From Anaerolineales bacterium (GTDB taxonomy: Bacteria > Chloroflexota > Anaerolineae > Anaerolineales > Villigracilaceae), in contig CAKKRM010000205.1 of assembly GCA_919902735.1 (NCBI GenBank), positions 1 to 50,250 on the forward strand: DNA of 50,250 bases, in the 5' to 3' direction. The notes beneath the pieces were generated by a model. It was given only the letters and a program-made list of their open reading frames with translations. It was not told the DNA's origin and did not search any database. Shown here piece after piece: positions 40,604 through 48,309 of the stretch. Numbering within the stretch: the first letter of the stretch is position 1; each line of letters begins with the position of its first letter. The position numbers and the translations under genes are program-made.

Positions 40604-41752
40604 TTGCGAATTAGATTCCAACTCATCACCTTCATGTTCCTCCGCACCATCCTGAATACCGCCCACAGAATGGTGTACCCATTTCTATCTGTCTTCGCGC
40701 GCGGCCTCGGCGTGGATATTGCCACCATGTCCCTGCTGATGACGGCGCGTTCCCTGCTCGGAACGACCAGCCCGCTCTTTGCGCCCATCGCCGACCGCCG
40801 CGGACGAAAATTCGGAATGCTGGTCGGCATCTCCATTTTCACTCTTGGCGTTGGCTTGGTTGCAATCTACCCATCCATCTGGACGCTTGCCGCCGCCCTG
40901 CTGCTTGGCATGGTTGGCAAATACATGTTTGACCCCGCCATGCAAGCCTACTTTGGCGACCGCATCCCTTATGAAAAACGCGGCACTGCTTTGGCCGTCA
41001 CCGAAATGGCATGGTCCATGGCGTTTATTGCAGGCGTCCCTGCGGTTGGCTTTTTGATCGATAGATTTGGCTGGTCTGCGCCGTTTCCAATTTTTACAAT
41101 ACTTGGCCTGCTTATCTTCTTCATCATCTGGCGCATCGTTCCACGCGAAGACCCGCACCATGAACCCACATCCAATTCACGTGACGGTTATCGCGCCGTG
41201 TTTACCTCCATCCCAGCCCTGGCGGGCATATCCATTGCCCTGTGGGCCAGCGCGGCAAATGAAATGGTCAATATCATCTTTGGCGTCTGGCTGGAGGATT
41301 CATTCGGATTGAAGATCATCGCACTCGCGGGAGCATCGGCGGTGATCGGCCTCTCTGAATTAAGCGGGGAGGGATTGGTGGCCTTCACGACTGACAGACT
41401 CGGCAAACCGCTCGCTCTTACCATTGGGCTGGTCGGCAATGCCCTGGCTTCGATCCTACTGCCGATCATTGGGCAAACGCAAACAGGCGCGCTGGTTGGC
41501 CTGTTCCTGTTTTACATCACCTTTGAATATGTGATGGTCAGCCACATCCCGTTGATGACGGAACTCGTCCCTTCGGCGCGGGCGACGATGCTTTCCATGA
41601 ATGTGACGGGACACGCCTTGGGGCGCGCCTTGGGGGCATTACTGGCGGCATTCATCTACCAACGATTTGGTTTTCTGTTCGTGACGCTGATGGCTGTAGT
41701 GTTTAATGTCGCCGGGCTTCTGGCTTTGCGAAGAATGCAAAAGGGAAAATGA
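40604..41752 (+). CDS. Major facilitator superfamily transporter
   Basis: 382 residues, twelve membrane helices. Between helices 2 and 3 is PLFAPIADRRGRKFGMLVG, the MFS motif A (about 48-66). Substrate unknown; the general form resembles multidrug or sugar exporters. The start is TTG 40604, 8 bases after the previous stop; an in-frame ATG at 40634 is the alternative. It overlaps the next gene (ATGATG...) by 4 bases. Confidence 0.88.
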   Translation: MRIRFQLITFMFLRTILNTAHRMVYPFLSVFARGLGVDIATMSLLMTARSLLGTTSPLFAPIADRRGRKFGMLVGISIFTLGVGLVAIYPSIWTLAAALLLGMVGKYMFDPAMQAYFGDRIPYEKRGTALAVTEMAWSMAFIAGVPAVGFLIDRFGWSAPFPIFTILGLLIFFIIWRIVPREDPHHEPTSNSRDGYRAVFTSIPALAGISIALWASAANEMVNIIFGVWLEDSFGLKIIALAGASAVIGLSELSGEGLVAFTTDRLGKPLALTIGLVGNALASILLPIIGQTQTGALVGLFLFYITFEYVMVSHIPLMTELVPSARATMLSMNVTGHALGRALGALLAAFIYQRFGFLFVTLMAVVFNVAGLLALRRMQKGK

Positions 41753-42267
41753 TGCAAATCCTTTTCGGAGTCTTTGCAATATTTGTGATTGCGATTGCCT
41801 TGCTGTGGGTTTTGGTTCCCGCATTTTATGGGTTGCCGCCCGTCTCGTCCCGAAAGGAGCGCATCCGCCGGGCGCTGGAGTTGGCAAATCCGCAGGCAGG
41901 GGAGACGCTCTACGATCTCGGCTCAGGCCATGGACGGGTGCTGGTTGTGGCAGCGAAGGATTTTGGATTAAATGCTGTGGGAATCGAAGCAGGGCCTGTG
42001 CAGTGCGCCGTCAGTTGGGCGAATGCTTTTCGAAACGGAGTCAGGTCACAGGTGCGCATTGAGGCGGGGGATTTTTACAAGTCAAATTTAAGGGATGCGG
42101 ATATCGTCTTCGCGTATCTCACATCGGATCATGGAAATCGTCTTCAGGAAAAATTAAGCAGGGAATTGAAACCCGGCGCGCGGGTGGTGACCGTTTCTTT
42201 TGATCTGACGGGCTGGAACGCAGCTTTTTTTGACCGGGAGCAGTTGGTCTACTTGTATAAAAAATAA
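41749..42267 (+). CDS. Membrane-anchored SAM-dependent methyltransferase (FAM173-like)
   Basis: 172 residues. One N-terminal membrane helix (about 2-24), then a compact class I methyltransferase core: YDLGSGHGRVLVVAAKDFG (SAM-binding motif I, about 55-73), VGIEAGPVQCAVSW (acidic loop), IEAGDFYKSNLRDADIVFAYL. The layout and PPVSSRKERIRRAL entry resemble the FAM173/ATPSc-KMT lysine methyltransferases, but the substrate is not known. Coupled to the MFS gene by overlap. Confidence 0.8.
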   Translation: MMQILFGVFAIFVIAIALLWVLVPAFYGLPPVSSRKERIRRALELANPQAGETLYDLGSGHGRVLVVAAKDFGLNAVGIEAGPVQCAVSWANAFRNGVRSQVRIEAGDFYKSNLRDADIVFAYLTSDHGNRLQEKLSRELKPGARVVTVSFDLTGWNAAFFDREQLVYLYKK

Positions 42268-42276
42268 AAAAGTCCT

Positions 42277-42404
42277 GTCAAATATAAACACCGTCCCGAA
42301 GGTTTTTTCCGAGCAATTGAACTGCCTGACGGGCAACCCTTCGACAGGCTCAGGACAATACCTTCGGGACGTTTTTGCTTATTACCGATAAAGTCAAATA
42401 TAAA
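42277..42404. mobile_element. Family 1 inverted repeat, copy 4, flanked by 12-bp direct repeats
   Basis: CGTCCCGAAGGTTTT (from 42292) and ACCTTCGGGACG (42360-42371), with a CTTCGACAGGCTCAG-bearing insert in the centre. The whole is bracketed by GTCAAATATAAA at 42277-42288 and again at 42393-42404, as would follow insertion with target duplication. The left direct repeat is joined to AAAAAAGTCCT, which repeats the left arm of the flp terminator. Confidence 0.65.
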
Positions 42405-42431
42405 AAGTCCTGTCAAACGACAGGACTTTTT
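42402..42431 (-). terminator. Terminator of the downstream Flp pilin gene
   Basis: AAAAAGTCCTGTC (42402-42414) and GACAGGACTTTTT (42419-42431) form a perfect 13-bp stem with a 4-base loop; on the reverse strand followed by TATATTTG. Confidence 0.85.
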
Positions 42432-42454
42432 ATATTAGTAGCGATTGGCGAAAA

Positions 42455-42610
42455 TTAGACGCCGGAGAGGCTGGAGTTGATTTCGCTGAAGACGTTGCCG
42501 ATGATTGGGCCGAGAACCATCAAAGCCGCAATAACAACGATGGCAACCAAAACAAGAATCAGCGCGTATTCAACAAGACCCTGGCCTTTTTCCTTGGGTG
42601 AAAATAACAT
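42455..42610 (-). CDS. Flp/Fap-type pilin, copy A
   Basis: 51 residues, MLFSPKEKGQGLVEYALILVLVAIV...SSLSGV. Class IV Flp prepilin: a short basic leader, cleavage expected after KGQG, then LVEYALIL with the conserved Glu at +3 and the long hydrophobic helix. AGGAGA lies upstream of the ATG. Nearly identical to copy B; most DNA differences are silent. Assembly would need a Tad-type system and prepilin peptidase, which are not in the window. Confidence 0.92.
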   Translation of the reverse strand: MLFSPKEKGQGLVEYALILVLVAIVVIAALMVLGPIIGNVFSEINSSLSGV

Positions 42611-42638
42611 GGGAAATTTCTCCTTTCTCTTTGAATTT

Positions 42639-42657
42639 CACTGGAAGGCCTCCAGTG
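42639..42657 (-). promoter_or_regulatory. Leader hairpin of Flp pilin copy A
   Basis: On the reverse strand CACTGGA-GGCCT-TCCAGTG, a perfect 7-bp stem with 5-base loop, about 29 bases before the start codon. Copy B has the same hairpin with the fourth pair changed from T-A to A-T. Confidence 0.65.
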
Positions 42658-42666
42658 ATTGTCTTT

Positions 42667-42694
42667 ATTTTACAACGACTGTGAAAAAGCGCAA
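42667..42694 (-). promoter_or_regulatory. Promoter of Flp pilin copy A
   Basis: TTGCGC (42694-42689), 16-base spacer, TAAAAT (42672-42667) on the reverse strand. Matches the promoter of copy B in elements and spacing. Confidence 0.6.
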
Positions 42695-42752
42695 GTGCGT
42701 AAATGGCGTTTTCCCTAACAGTTATGTTAGCCTTACAGGAACGAAAGCGTTA

Positions 42753-42794
42753 AAAAAAATATCGTGAACATTTTTATGTTCACGATATTTTTTT
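42753..42794 (-). terminator. Terminator of Flp pilin copy B
   Basis: A perfect 19-bp stem (42753-42771 with 42776-42794), including ATATCGTGAACAT, around a TTTT loop and ending in seven or eight T on the reverse strand. It insulates copy A from copy B. Confidence 0.9.
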
Positions 42795-42805
42795 CTAGGT
42801 CCAGC

Positions 42806-42961
42806 TTAGAAGCTGGAAAGGCTGGAGTTGATTTCGCTGAAGACGTTGCCGATGATTGGGCCGAGAATCATCAAAGCCGCAATAACAACGATGGCAACTA
42901 AAACAAGAATCAACGCGTACTCAACAAGACCCTGACCTTTTTCCTTGGGTGAAAATAACAT
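42806..42961 (-). CDS. Flp/Fap-type pilin, copy B
   Basis: 51 residues, MLFSPKEKGQGLVEYALILVLVAIV...SSLSSF. Same prepilin features as copy A: cleavage after KGQG, conserved Glu, hydrophobic helix. Differs from copy A at one internal residue (Ile for Val after Met31) and at the C-terminus (SF for GV). Has its own promoter, leader hairpin, ribosome-binding site AGGAGA and terminator, so the two pilins can be expressed independently. Confidence 0.92.
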   Translation of the reverse strand: MLFSPKEKGQGLVEYALILVLVAIVVIAALMILGPIIGNVFSEINSSLSSF

Positions 42962-42988
42962 GGGATATTTCTCCTTTCTTTTGGATTT

Positions 42989-43007
42989 CGCAGGAAGGTC
43001 TCCTGTG
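42989..43007 (-). promoter_or_regulatory. Leader hairpin of Flp pilin copy B
   Basis: On the reverse strand CACAGGA-GACCT-TCCTGCG: same place, loop length and stem length as in copy A. One pair covaries (A-T here, T-A in copy A) and one is an A-C mismatch. Confidence 0.6.
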
Positions 43008-43016
43008 ATTACCTTT

Positions 43017-43044
43017 ATTGTACATTAAATGAAGGAAATCGCAA
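43017..43044 (-). promoter_or_regulatory. Promoter of Flp pilin copy B
   Basis: TTGCGA (43044-43039), 16-base spacer, TACAAT (43022-43017) on the reverse strand. Confidence 0.65.
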
Positions 43045-43278
43045 AAGAATTGGGTACCATTGTTTTACAATAATGTTAGTTTTGCCAAAAATTTTGGAGC
43101 CGCCCTTCATAATCAGTAGTTCACGAACGAGCTTCGTAGTCGCTTTTTACCCGAACGCCTGACGCGAAGCGGTTGCTACGTTTTCGTGAAGTACAGGTAA
43201 CAAATAAAAAAAATGCCCTCCTGCGCTATTTCTGTGGTTAAATAAAGCTGCTGGACGATTATGAAAACCTGGTGAAAT
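43045..43278. other. Intergenic region with an inverted-repeat element before hutI
   Basis: No gene. TTCACGAA (43120-43127) and TTCGTGAA (43183-43190), with inner CGTAG (43135) and CTACG (43176-43180), form a palindromic element of about 70 bases. GGTGA at 43270 is the hutI ribosome-binding site. No convincing promoter was found for hutI. Confidence 0.6.
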
Positions 43279-44553
43279 ATGCTCATACATTCTGCTTCCC
43301 AACTCCTTACCCTTGCAGGCGGACCGCAGCGCGGAAATGCGCTTGGCACGCTTGGCGTAATCGAAAACGGCGCCGTCGTGATTCGAGATGAAAAGATCCT
43401 CGCCGTTGGAACGACGGCTGAATTAAAAAACGCCTATCCCGATGAGCCCACCCTGGATGCAAGCCGTTGTGTAATGATGCCCGGCTTCGTGGACCCGCAC
43501 ACCCATCTCATTTGGGCGGGAGACCGCGCCAATGAATTCGAGATGAAAATGAGCGGCATGGCCTATCTCGATATCCTCGCGGCGGGCGGCGGGATTATTT
43601 CCACCGTCAAAGCCACGCGCACAGCCAGCATGGAAACGCTCATCGCGCAGACCCGTCCGCGCCTGCTGCGGATGTTCGCGCATGGCACGACCACCGCGGA
43701 AGCAAAGACAGGCTACGGTTTGCAAACTTCCACGGAACTGCGCCTGCTGAAAGCATTGCTTGCATTGGATGATGAAAGCCCGCTCGACCTTGTAATCACG
43801 TTTCTTGGGGCGCACGCTATTGCGCCGGAATTCAAGGATAATCCGCAGGGCTACACCGACGAGGTGACGAACACCATGCTGCCCATGCTCAAAGAATGGT
43901 GGGAGACTCACGCCCCGCGGCTGCCCCTGCCCTTTGTGGATGTGTTCTGCGAAACCAACGCTTTCACTCTCGAACAATCGCGTCAAATCTTAACCCGGGC
44001 CGGGTCGCTGGGATTCCCGCTCAAGATACACGCTGATGAATTCGACAACCTCGGCGGCGCAGCCCTTGCAGCGGAATTGGGAGCGGCGTCCGCAGATCAC
44101 CTGGTGGTCACTTCGGATGCGGATATTGCCGCACTTGGAAAATCGGATACGGTTGCCGTATCATTGCCTTGCACGCCGTTCGGGCTTGCCGAACATCATT
44201 ACACGCCCGCCAGGAAATTGCTCGAAGCAAACGCCATGCTGGCCCTTGCCACAGACTGCAACCCCGGCACCACCTGGAACGAGTCTATGCAGTTTGTGAT
44301 CGCGCTGGCCTGCCGCACCATGGGGTTGACCCCGGCCCAAGCCATAGCGGCGTCCACGATCAATTCAGCGCACGCAATTCGCAGGTCCGAAAAGATCGGT
44401 TCTTTGGAAGTCGGCAAACAGGCGGATATGCTCATCCTGTCTGTGTCAGATTACCGTCAGGTCGGATATCGTTATGGAACGAATTTAGTAAAACAGGTTA
44501 TCAAGCGCGGACAGGTCTATTCGGTGGATGTGGGGTATTATAGAACGGCTTAA
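43279..44553 (+). CDS. hutI: Imidazolonepropionase
   Basis: 424 residues; hydrolyses imidazolone-5-propionate to N-formimino-glutamate in histidine breakdown. Amidohydrolase motifs: PGFVDPHTHLIWAGDRANEFEMK (metal His pair, about 71-93), KTGYGLQTSTELRLL, FLGAHAIAPEF, KIHADEFDNLGGA, SADHLV and ALATDCNPGT. Other hut genes are not in the window. It leads a close-packed group with a diguanylate cyclase, arginase and an IMPase-family gene. Confidence 0.95.
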   Translation: MLIHSASQLLTLAGGPQRGNALGTLGVIENGAVVIRDEKILAVGTTAELKNAYPDEPTLDASRCVMMPGFVDPHTHLIWAGDRANEFEMKMSGMAYLDILAAGGGIISTVKATRTASMETLIAQTRPRLLRMFAHGTTTAEAKTGYGLQTSTELRLLKALLALDDESPLDLVITFLGAHAIAPEFKDNPQGYTDEVTNTMLPMLKEWWETHAPRLPLPFVDVFCETNAFTLEQSRQILTRAGSLGFPLKIHADEFDNLGGAALAAELGAASADHLVVTSDADIAALGKSDTVAVSLPCTPFGLAEHHYTPARKLLEANAMLALATDCNPGTTWNESMQFVIALACRTMGLTPAQAIAASTINSAHAIRRSEKIGSLEVGKQADMLILSVSDYRQVGYRYGTNLVKQVIKRGQVYSVDVGYYRTA

Positions 44554-44572
44554 CCTGCCAGGATAAACGTCA

Positions 44573-46237
44573 ATGGATATCAAGTGGATCATATTTGCAA
44601 TAGTATTGATTGCCAATGCGGTAACGGCATTCACCATCGCATGGATGCTTTCGCGCCGGCCGCCCAAATCCGGCATCCACTCGATGACGCTTATGCTTTT
44701 AGGGCTGGGTATCTGGTCGTTCAGTTATGCGATGATCGCGCTTTCCCCCACGCTTGAGTTGAAACACATCTGGCTGAAGCTGGAAAATATCGGCATCCTT
44801 TCTGTGCCTGTGTTGTGGTTTTTCTTCACCTTGAAATATACACGGCTGGATAAATGGCTGAGCGGCAAACCGACGCTGGCGTTCTTCTGGATCATTCCAG
44901 CCGTCTCATTGGTTTTTCTCTTTTCCGAACGCTGGTTTCATCTATATTACACATCCACGCATGTTGCCATGGAGTCCGGGGGGCCGTTGATCATCAGCCG
45001 CGGGCCAATGTATTGGGTTGCGCTTGCCCATGCCTACCTGCTGAATCTGATCGGCGTGGGCGTGCTGGTCTGGCGTTTCGTTAAATCGCGGCTGGTGTAC
45101 CGCAAGCAAATGCTCTATTTGATCGGGGCGGTGGTCATCCCATTTGCCATTAATATCATCTACCAATTAATGCCGGGCCTGCTGCCTTTCTTCTCTGTTC
45201 CCGTGGACCTGACCCCGCTTTTTTTCAACGTGACAGCCATCCTGCTTGTGGCGAGCATCTTCGGCCTGCGCCTGTTTGACCTGGTGCCCATTGCCCGCGA
45301 TACCGTTTTGGAGCATATCCCGGAGATGGTCTTTGTGGTGGATATGCACGACCGCGTGATGGACGCAAATTCGATGGCGCAAAAATGGCTGGGCAAATCC
45401 ATCGAAGAGATGTCCGGGCAGGATCCTGTGGAGGTTTTCCGAAGCTGGCCCCAACTGCTTAATCGTTTCTTTTTTACGGAATACTCCCGTGAAGAGATAG
45501 AAATACCGGGCGTCCCGCCGCACACGCTTGAAATTGTGATCACTCCCATTTACAACCGTTTTAATACGCTCGAGGGACGTGTGATCGTGGCGCGGGATAT
45601 TACCGAACGCAAGGCGCTCGAAAATAAATTAAAGGAAGTCAATGTCTCGTTACAGAATCAATTGAACGAGAACGAATCATTACGCGCTAAACTTCAGGAA
45701 CAGGCCATCCGCGACCCGTTAACAGGCGCCTTCAACCGCCGCTTTTTTTCCGAAGCGCTGGACAGGGAATCCGCAAGGGCCACCCGTGAAAATTCCCCCT
45801 TCTCCATCATCATCCTGGACGTGGATCACTTCAAACAATTCAATGACACCTACGGCCACAAGTGCGGCGATATCGTCCTGCAAGCCCTGGCAAATTTTCT
45901 CAATGAAAATACGCGCCAGGGCGATATTGTCTGCCGCTATGGCGGCGAGGAGTTCGTCATTCTGATGACGGACGCCGCCTCTCAATCGGCGTTCAAACGC
46001 GCGGAACTTTTTAGAAAGCAGTTCGCAGAAACAACCATCGAATATAACGGTCGGCGGCTTAAGTGCGCTTTTTCGGCGGGCATCGCATCCTGCCCGGAAC
46101 ATGCCGATTCCGGGGAGAAATTGTTAATCCTTGCGGATCAGGCGCTTTATCAATCCAAGGCCGAAGGGCGTGACCGTGTGACTGTGTATTCCCACGAAAA
46201 TTCTTACCAAACTTTAGGAGACAGCCATGCAGATTGA
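44573..46237 (+). CDS. Membrane-bound diguanylate cyclase (7TM-PAS-GGDEF)
   Basis: 554 residues. An N-terminal seven-helix membrane sensor (about 1-230, 'histidine kinase N-terminal 7TM' type), a PAS domain (about 243-350, EHIPEMVFVVDMHDRVMDANSMAQKWLG), a coiled-coil (about 352-380) and a GGDEF domain (about 380-545) with FSIIILDVDHFKQFNDTYGH and active-site RYGGEEF. RQGD five residues before GGEEF is the inhibitory I-site. It should make c-di-GMP in response to a membrane or PAS signal. AGGATAA lies upstream of the start. It overlaps the arginase gene by 11 bases. Confidence 0.93.
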   Translation: MDIKWIIFAIVLIANAVTAFTIAWMLSRRPPKSGIHSMTLMLLGLGIWSFSYAMIALSPTLELKHIWLKLENIGILSVPVLWFFFTLKYTRLDKWLSGKPTLAFFWIIPAVSLVFLFSERWFHLYYTSTHVAMESGGPLIISRGPMYWVALAHAYLLNLIGVGVLVWRFVKSRLVYRKQMLYLIGAVVIPFAINIIYQLMPGLLPFFSVPVDLTPLFFNVTAILLVASIFGLRLFDLVPIARDTVLEHIPEMVFVVDMHDRVMDANSMAQKWLGKSIEEMSGQDPVEVFRSWPQLLNRFFFTEYSREEIEIPGVPPHTLEIVITPIYNRFNTLEGRVIVARDITERKALENKLKEVNVSLQNQLNENESLRAKLQEQAIRDPLTGAFNRRFFSEALDRESARATRENSPFSIIILDVDHFKQFNDTYGHKCGDIVLQALANFLNENTRQGDIVCRYGGEEFVILMTDAASQSAFKRAELFRKQFAETTIEYNGRRLKCAFSAGIASCPEHADSGEKLLILADQALYQSKAEGRDRVTVYSHENSYQTLGDSHAD

Positions 46238-47132
46238 TATTATCGGCGTCCCCATAGACCTAGGCGCAGACCGCCGTGGTGTGGATATGGGACCCAGCGC
46301 GATCCGTTACGCACACTTACAAAAAAAACTCGAAGACCTCGGCTATACCGTGCAGGACGAAGGCAATGTGGAAGTTCCCATCGCCGAAATGTGCAGTATC
46401 ACCAATTCAAAATTAAAATATATCGATTGCATCATCCCCATGGCGCGGCGCGTGGCGGGAGCGGTGGCAACCTCCGTGCAGGCGGGGCGCTTCCCGCTTG
46501 TGCTGGGCGGCGACCACAGCCTGTCCATCGGTTCCGTCCGCGGCGCGGCGCGGGGTAAAAAAATCGGCGTCATTTGGGTCGACGCCCACGCCGACTTCAA
46601 CACTGCCGAAACAACCCCTTCGGGAAATATTCACGGCATGTCGCTTGCCATTCTTGCCGGGCTTGGCGACCCAAGCCTCGTTCAATTGTGGGATGAAGCG
46701 TTTCCCGTCATCGACCCGCACAAGATCGCCGTCATTGGCGCGCGAGACCTGGATACCGGCGAAAAAGTGAATCTGCAAAACGCAGGCGCGATGGTGATGG
46801 GCATGGAACAGATTGACCGCTACGGCATGGTTACCGTGGTGGAGAAAGCCATCGCACACGTCAGCCGCAATGTGGATGGAATTTTTCTTTCCCTCGATCT
46901 CGACGCGCTCGACCCGCGCCATGCCCCCGGCGTTGGAACCCCCGTTCCCGCTGGCCTGACCCAGCGCGAAGCCCACCTTGCCTGCGAACTGATCGCCGAA
47001 ACCGGCAAACTCATCGGCATGGACCTCGTCGAAGTCAACCCGATCCTCGACATCCAAAATCAAACTGCGTCCCTCGCCGTAGAGTTTGCCCTCTCTGCCC
47101 TGGGGCGCCGCATCTGGAACGGACATTCATGA
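46227..47132 (+). CDS. rocF: Arginase
   Basis: 301 residues. Converts arginine to ornithine and urea with a two-manganese centre. Ligand motifs: GGDHSLSIGSV, WVDAHADFNTAETTPSGNIHGMSL and SLDLDALDPRHAPGVGTPVPAGLT. The HGMS and SGN segments distinguish arginase from agmatinase. TAGGAG 9 bases before the ATG lies inside the upstream gene; the start overlaps by 11 bases, and the end overlaps the next gene by 4. Confidence 0.94.
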   Translation: MQIDIIGVPIDLGADRRGVDMGPSAIRYAHLQKKLEDLGYTVQDEGNVEVPIAEMCSITNSKLKYIDCIIPMARRVAGAVATSVQAGRFPLVLGGDHSLSIGSVRGAARGKKIGVIWVDAHADFNTAETTPSGNIHGMSLAILAGLGDPSLVQLWDEAFPVIDPHKIAVIGARDLDTGEKVNLQNAGAMVMGMEQIDRYGMVTVVEKAIAHVSRNVDGIFLSLDLDALDPRHAPGVGTPVPAGLTQREAHLACELIAETGKLIGMDLVEVNPILDIQNQTASLAVEFALSALGRRIWNGHS

Positions 47133-47923
47133 AACCAACAGTAGCTGATTTGGAACGACTCGCCCGCGGAGCGGGACAAATTCTGCGGGATGGATACAAC
47201 ACCGAACACACGGTTCATTACAAAGGGACAATTGATCTTGTTACCGAAACCGACCACGCCTCTGAATCATTTTTGATCCGCGAGATTCAATCCCAATTTC
47301 CAGACAGTCACATCCTCGCGGAAGAAAGCGGCGAAACCGCCGGGGAGAACGAAGGCATCTGGTATATCGACCCGTTGGATGGCACGGTAAATTACGCCCA
47401 TCATATCCCCATGTTTTGCGTTTGCATTGCGTACGCAGTCAAAGGCCTCACTTCGACTGGGCTGAGTGCCAGTGTCACTCTCGGCGCAGTGTACGACCCG
47501 CTGCGTGACGAAATGTTTACCGCCGAACGCGGCAAGGGCGCGTTTCTCAACGGCAAAAAAATCCAAGCCTCCGAAACAACGGAATTACAAAAAAGCCTGC
47601 TCGTGACCGGCTTCCCCTACGACACCTGGGACACCAAACTCGATAACTTCAAATATTTTGAACGCCTCGCCAAAAAGACCCAGGGGGTGCGCCGCCTCGG
47701 CTCCGCCGCCTTGGACGGATGTTACGTTGCCGCAGGCCGCTTCGACGGCTTCTGGGAATTCGCTCTCCGTTCCTGGGATATTGCCGCCGCCGGCCTCATC
47801 GCCGAAGAAGCTGGCGCCCGCGTCACCACCCTGGATGGCAGAGCCGATTATTTATCCACCCCGATCTCCATCCTTGCCGCAGCGCCGGGGATTTATGAAA
47901 AGCTACTGGAAGAGTTGAAGTAA
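47129..47923 (+). CDS. suhB: Inositol monophosphatase family protein
   Basis: 264 residues. Metal-dependent phosphatase with LAEESGE (Glu ligand, about 69-75), WYIDPLDGTVNYAHHIP (the DPLDGT motif, about 82-98) and C-terminal WDIAAAGLIAEEAGARVT. Substrate may be inositol phosphate or another sugar or nucleotide phosphate (FBPase/CysQ-like roles exist in the family). Starts within the arginase stop (ATGA overlap). Confidence 0.9.
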   Translation: MKPTVADLERLARGAGQILRDGYNTEHTVHYKGTIDLVTETDHASESFLIREIQSQFPDSHILAEESGETAGENEGIWYIDPLDGTVNYAHHIPMFCVCIAYAVKGLTSTGLSASVTLGAVYDPLRDEMFTAERGKGAFLNGKKIQASETTELQKSLLVTGFPYDTWDTKLDNFKYFERLAKKTQGVRRLGSAALDGCYVAAGRFDGFWEFALRSWDIAAAGLIAEEAGARVTTLDGRADYLSTPISILAAAPGIYEKLLEELK

Positions 47924-48309
47924 GTTGAAAACGTACTGCATACATGCCCTGGCGGGCAGCGCCAGGGAGATTTATCTTGCTCTTGTATAATGCCCGCGGT
48001 CACAAATTGCGCATTCCTACTCGTAAGAAAGCGCAATTTGTGACCGTGACGGGTATATCTTCTTATAATATCCTGGGGATGGAGGCACACTGTCCCGAAG
48101 GTTTGAGCGGCTCAACCATGTTTTTCGAGGAAACCTTCGGGACGTTTCCCCTCTCTTCACTGAAAGGCAACATAAATGTTGCGGTACAAATGAATCAGCG
48201 GAGCGAATGATCCTGGAACACGACCAGCCGTCCGCGCGGAGTGGGGCGAGGTTAATCTGAATCCCACTGCGGAGGGCGGACTTCAGTCTGCGTTCCGCTT
48301 GGGAAATCG
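47924..48309. other. Gene-free 386-bp region with three hairpins and two TATAAT boxes
   Basis: CCCTGGCG-GGCAG-CGCCAGGG (about 47947-47967) may end the upstream operon. TATAAT at 47986 is followed 5 bases later by a perfect 16-bp inverted repeat (47997-48012 with 48031-48046, CGGTCACAAATTGCGC). A second TATAAT is at 48064. A family 1 repeat follows at 48092. Bases 48146-48309 hold nothing recognisable. Confidence 0.65.
48092..48144. repeat. Family 1 inverted repeat, copy 5
   Basis: GTCCCGAAGGTTT (48092-48104) and AAACCTTCGGGACG (48131-48144), with a 26-base centre containing GAGCGGCTC. Located between convergent genes. Confidence 0.85.

Noticed and set aside
46413-47126. Reverse frame of 237 codons opposite arginase (and similar ones opposite sdhB at 30517-31266 and the R3H gene at 109-774)
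   Set aside because: All overlap clear conserved enzymes; long open shadows are common in GC-rich codon-biased genes.
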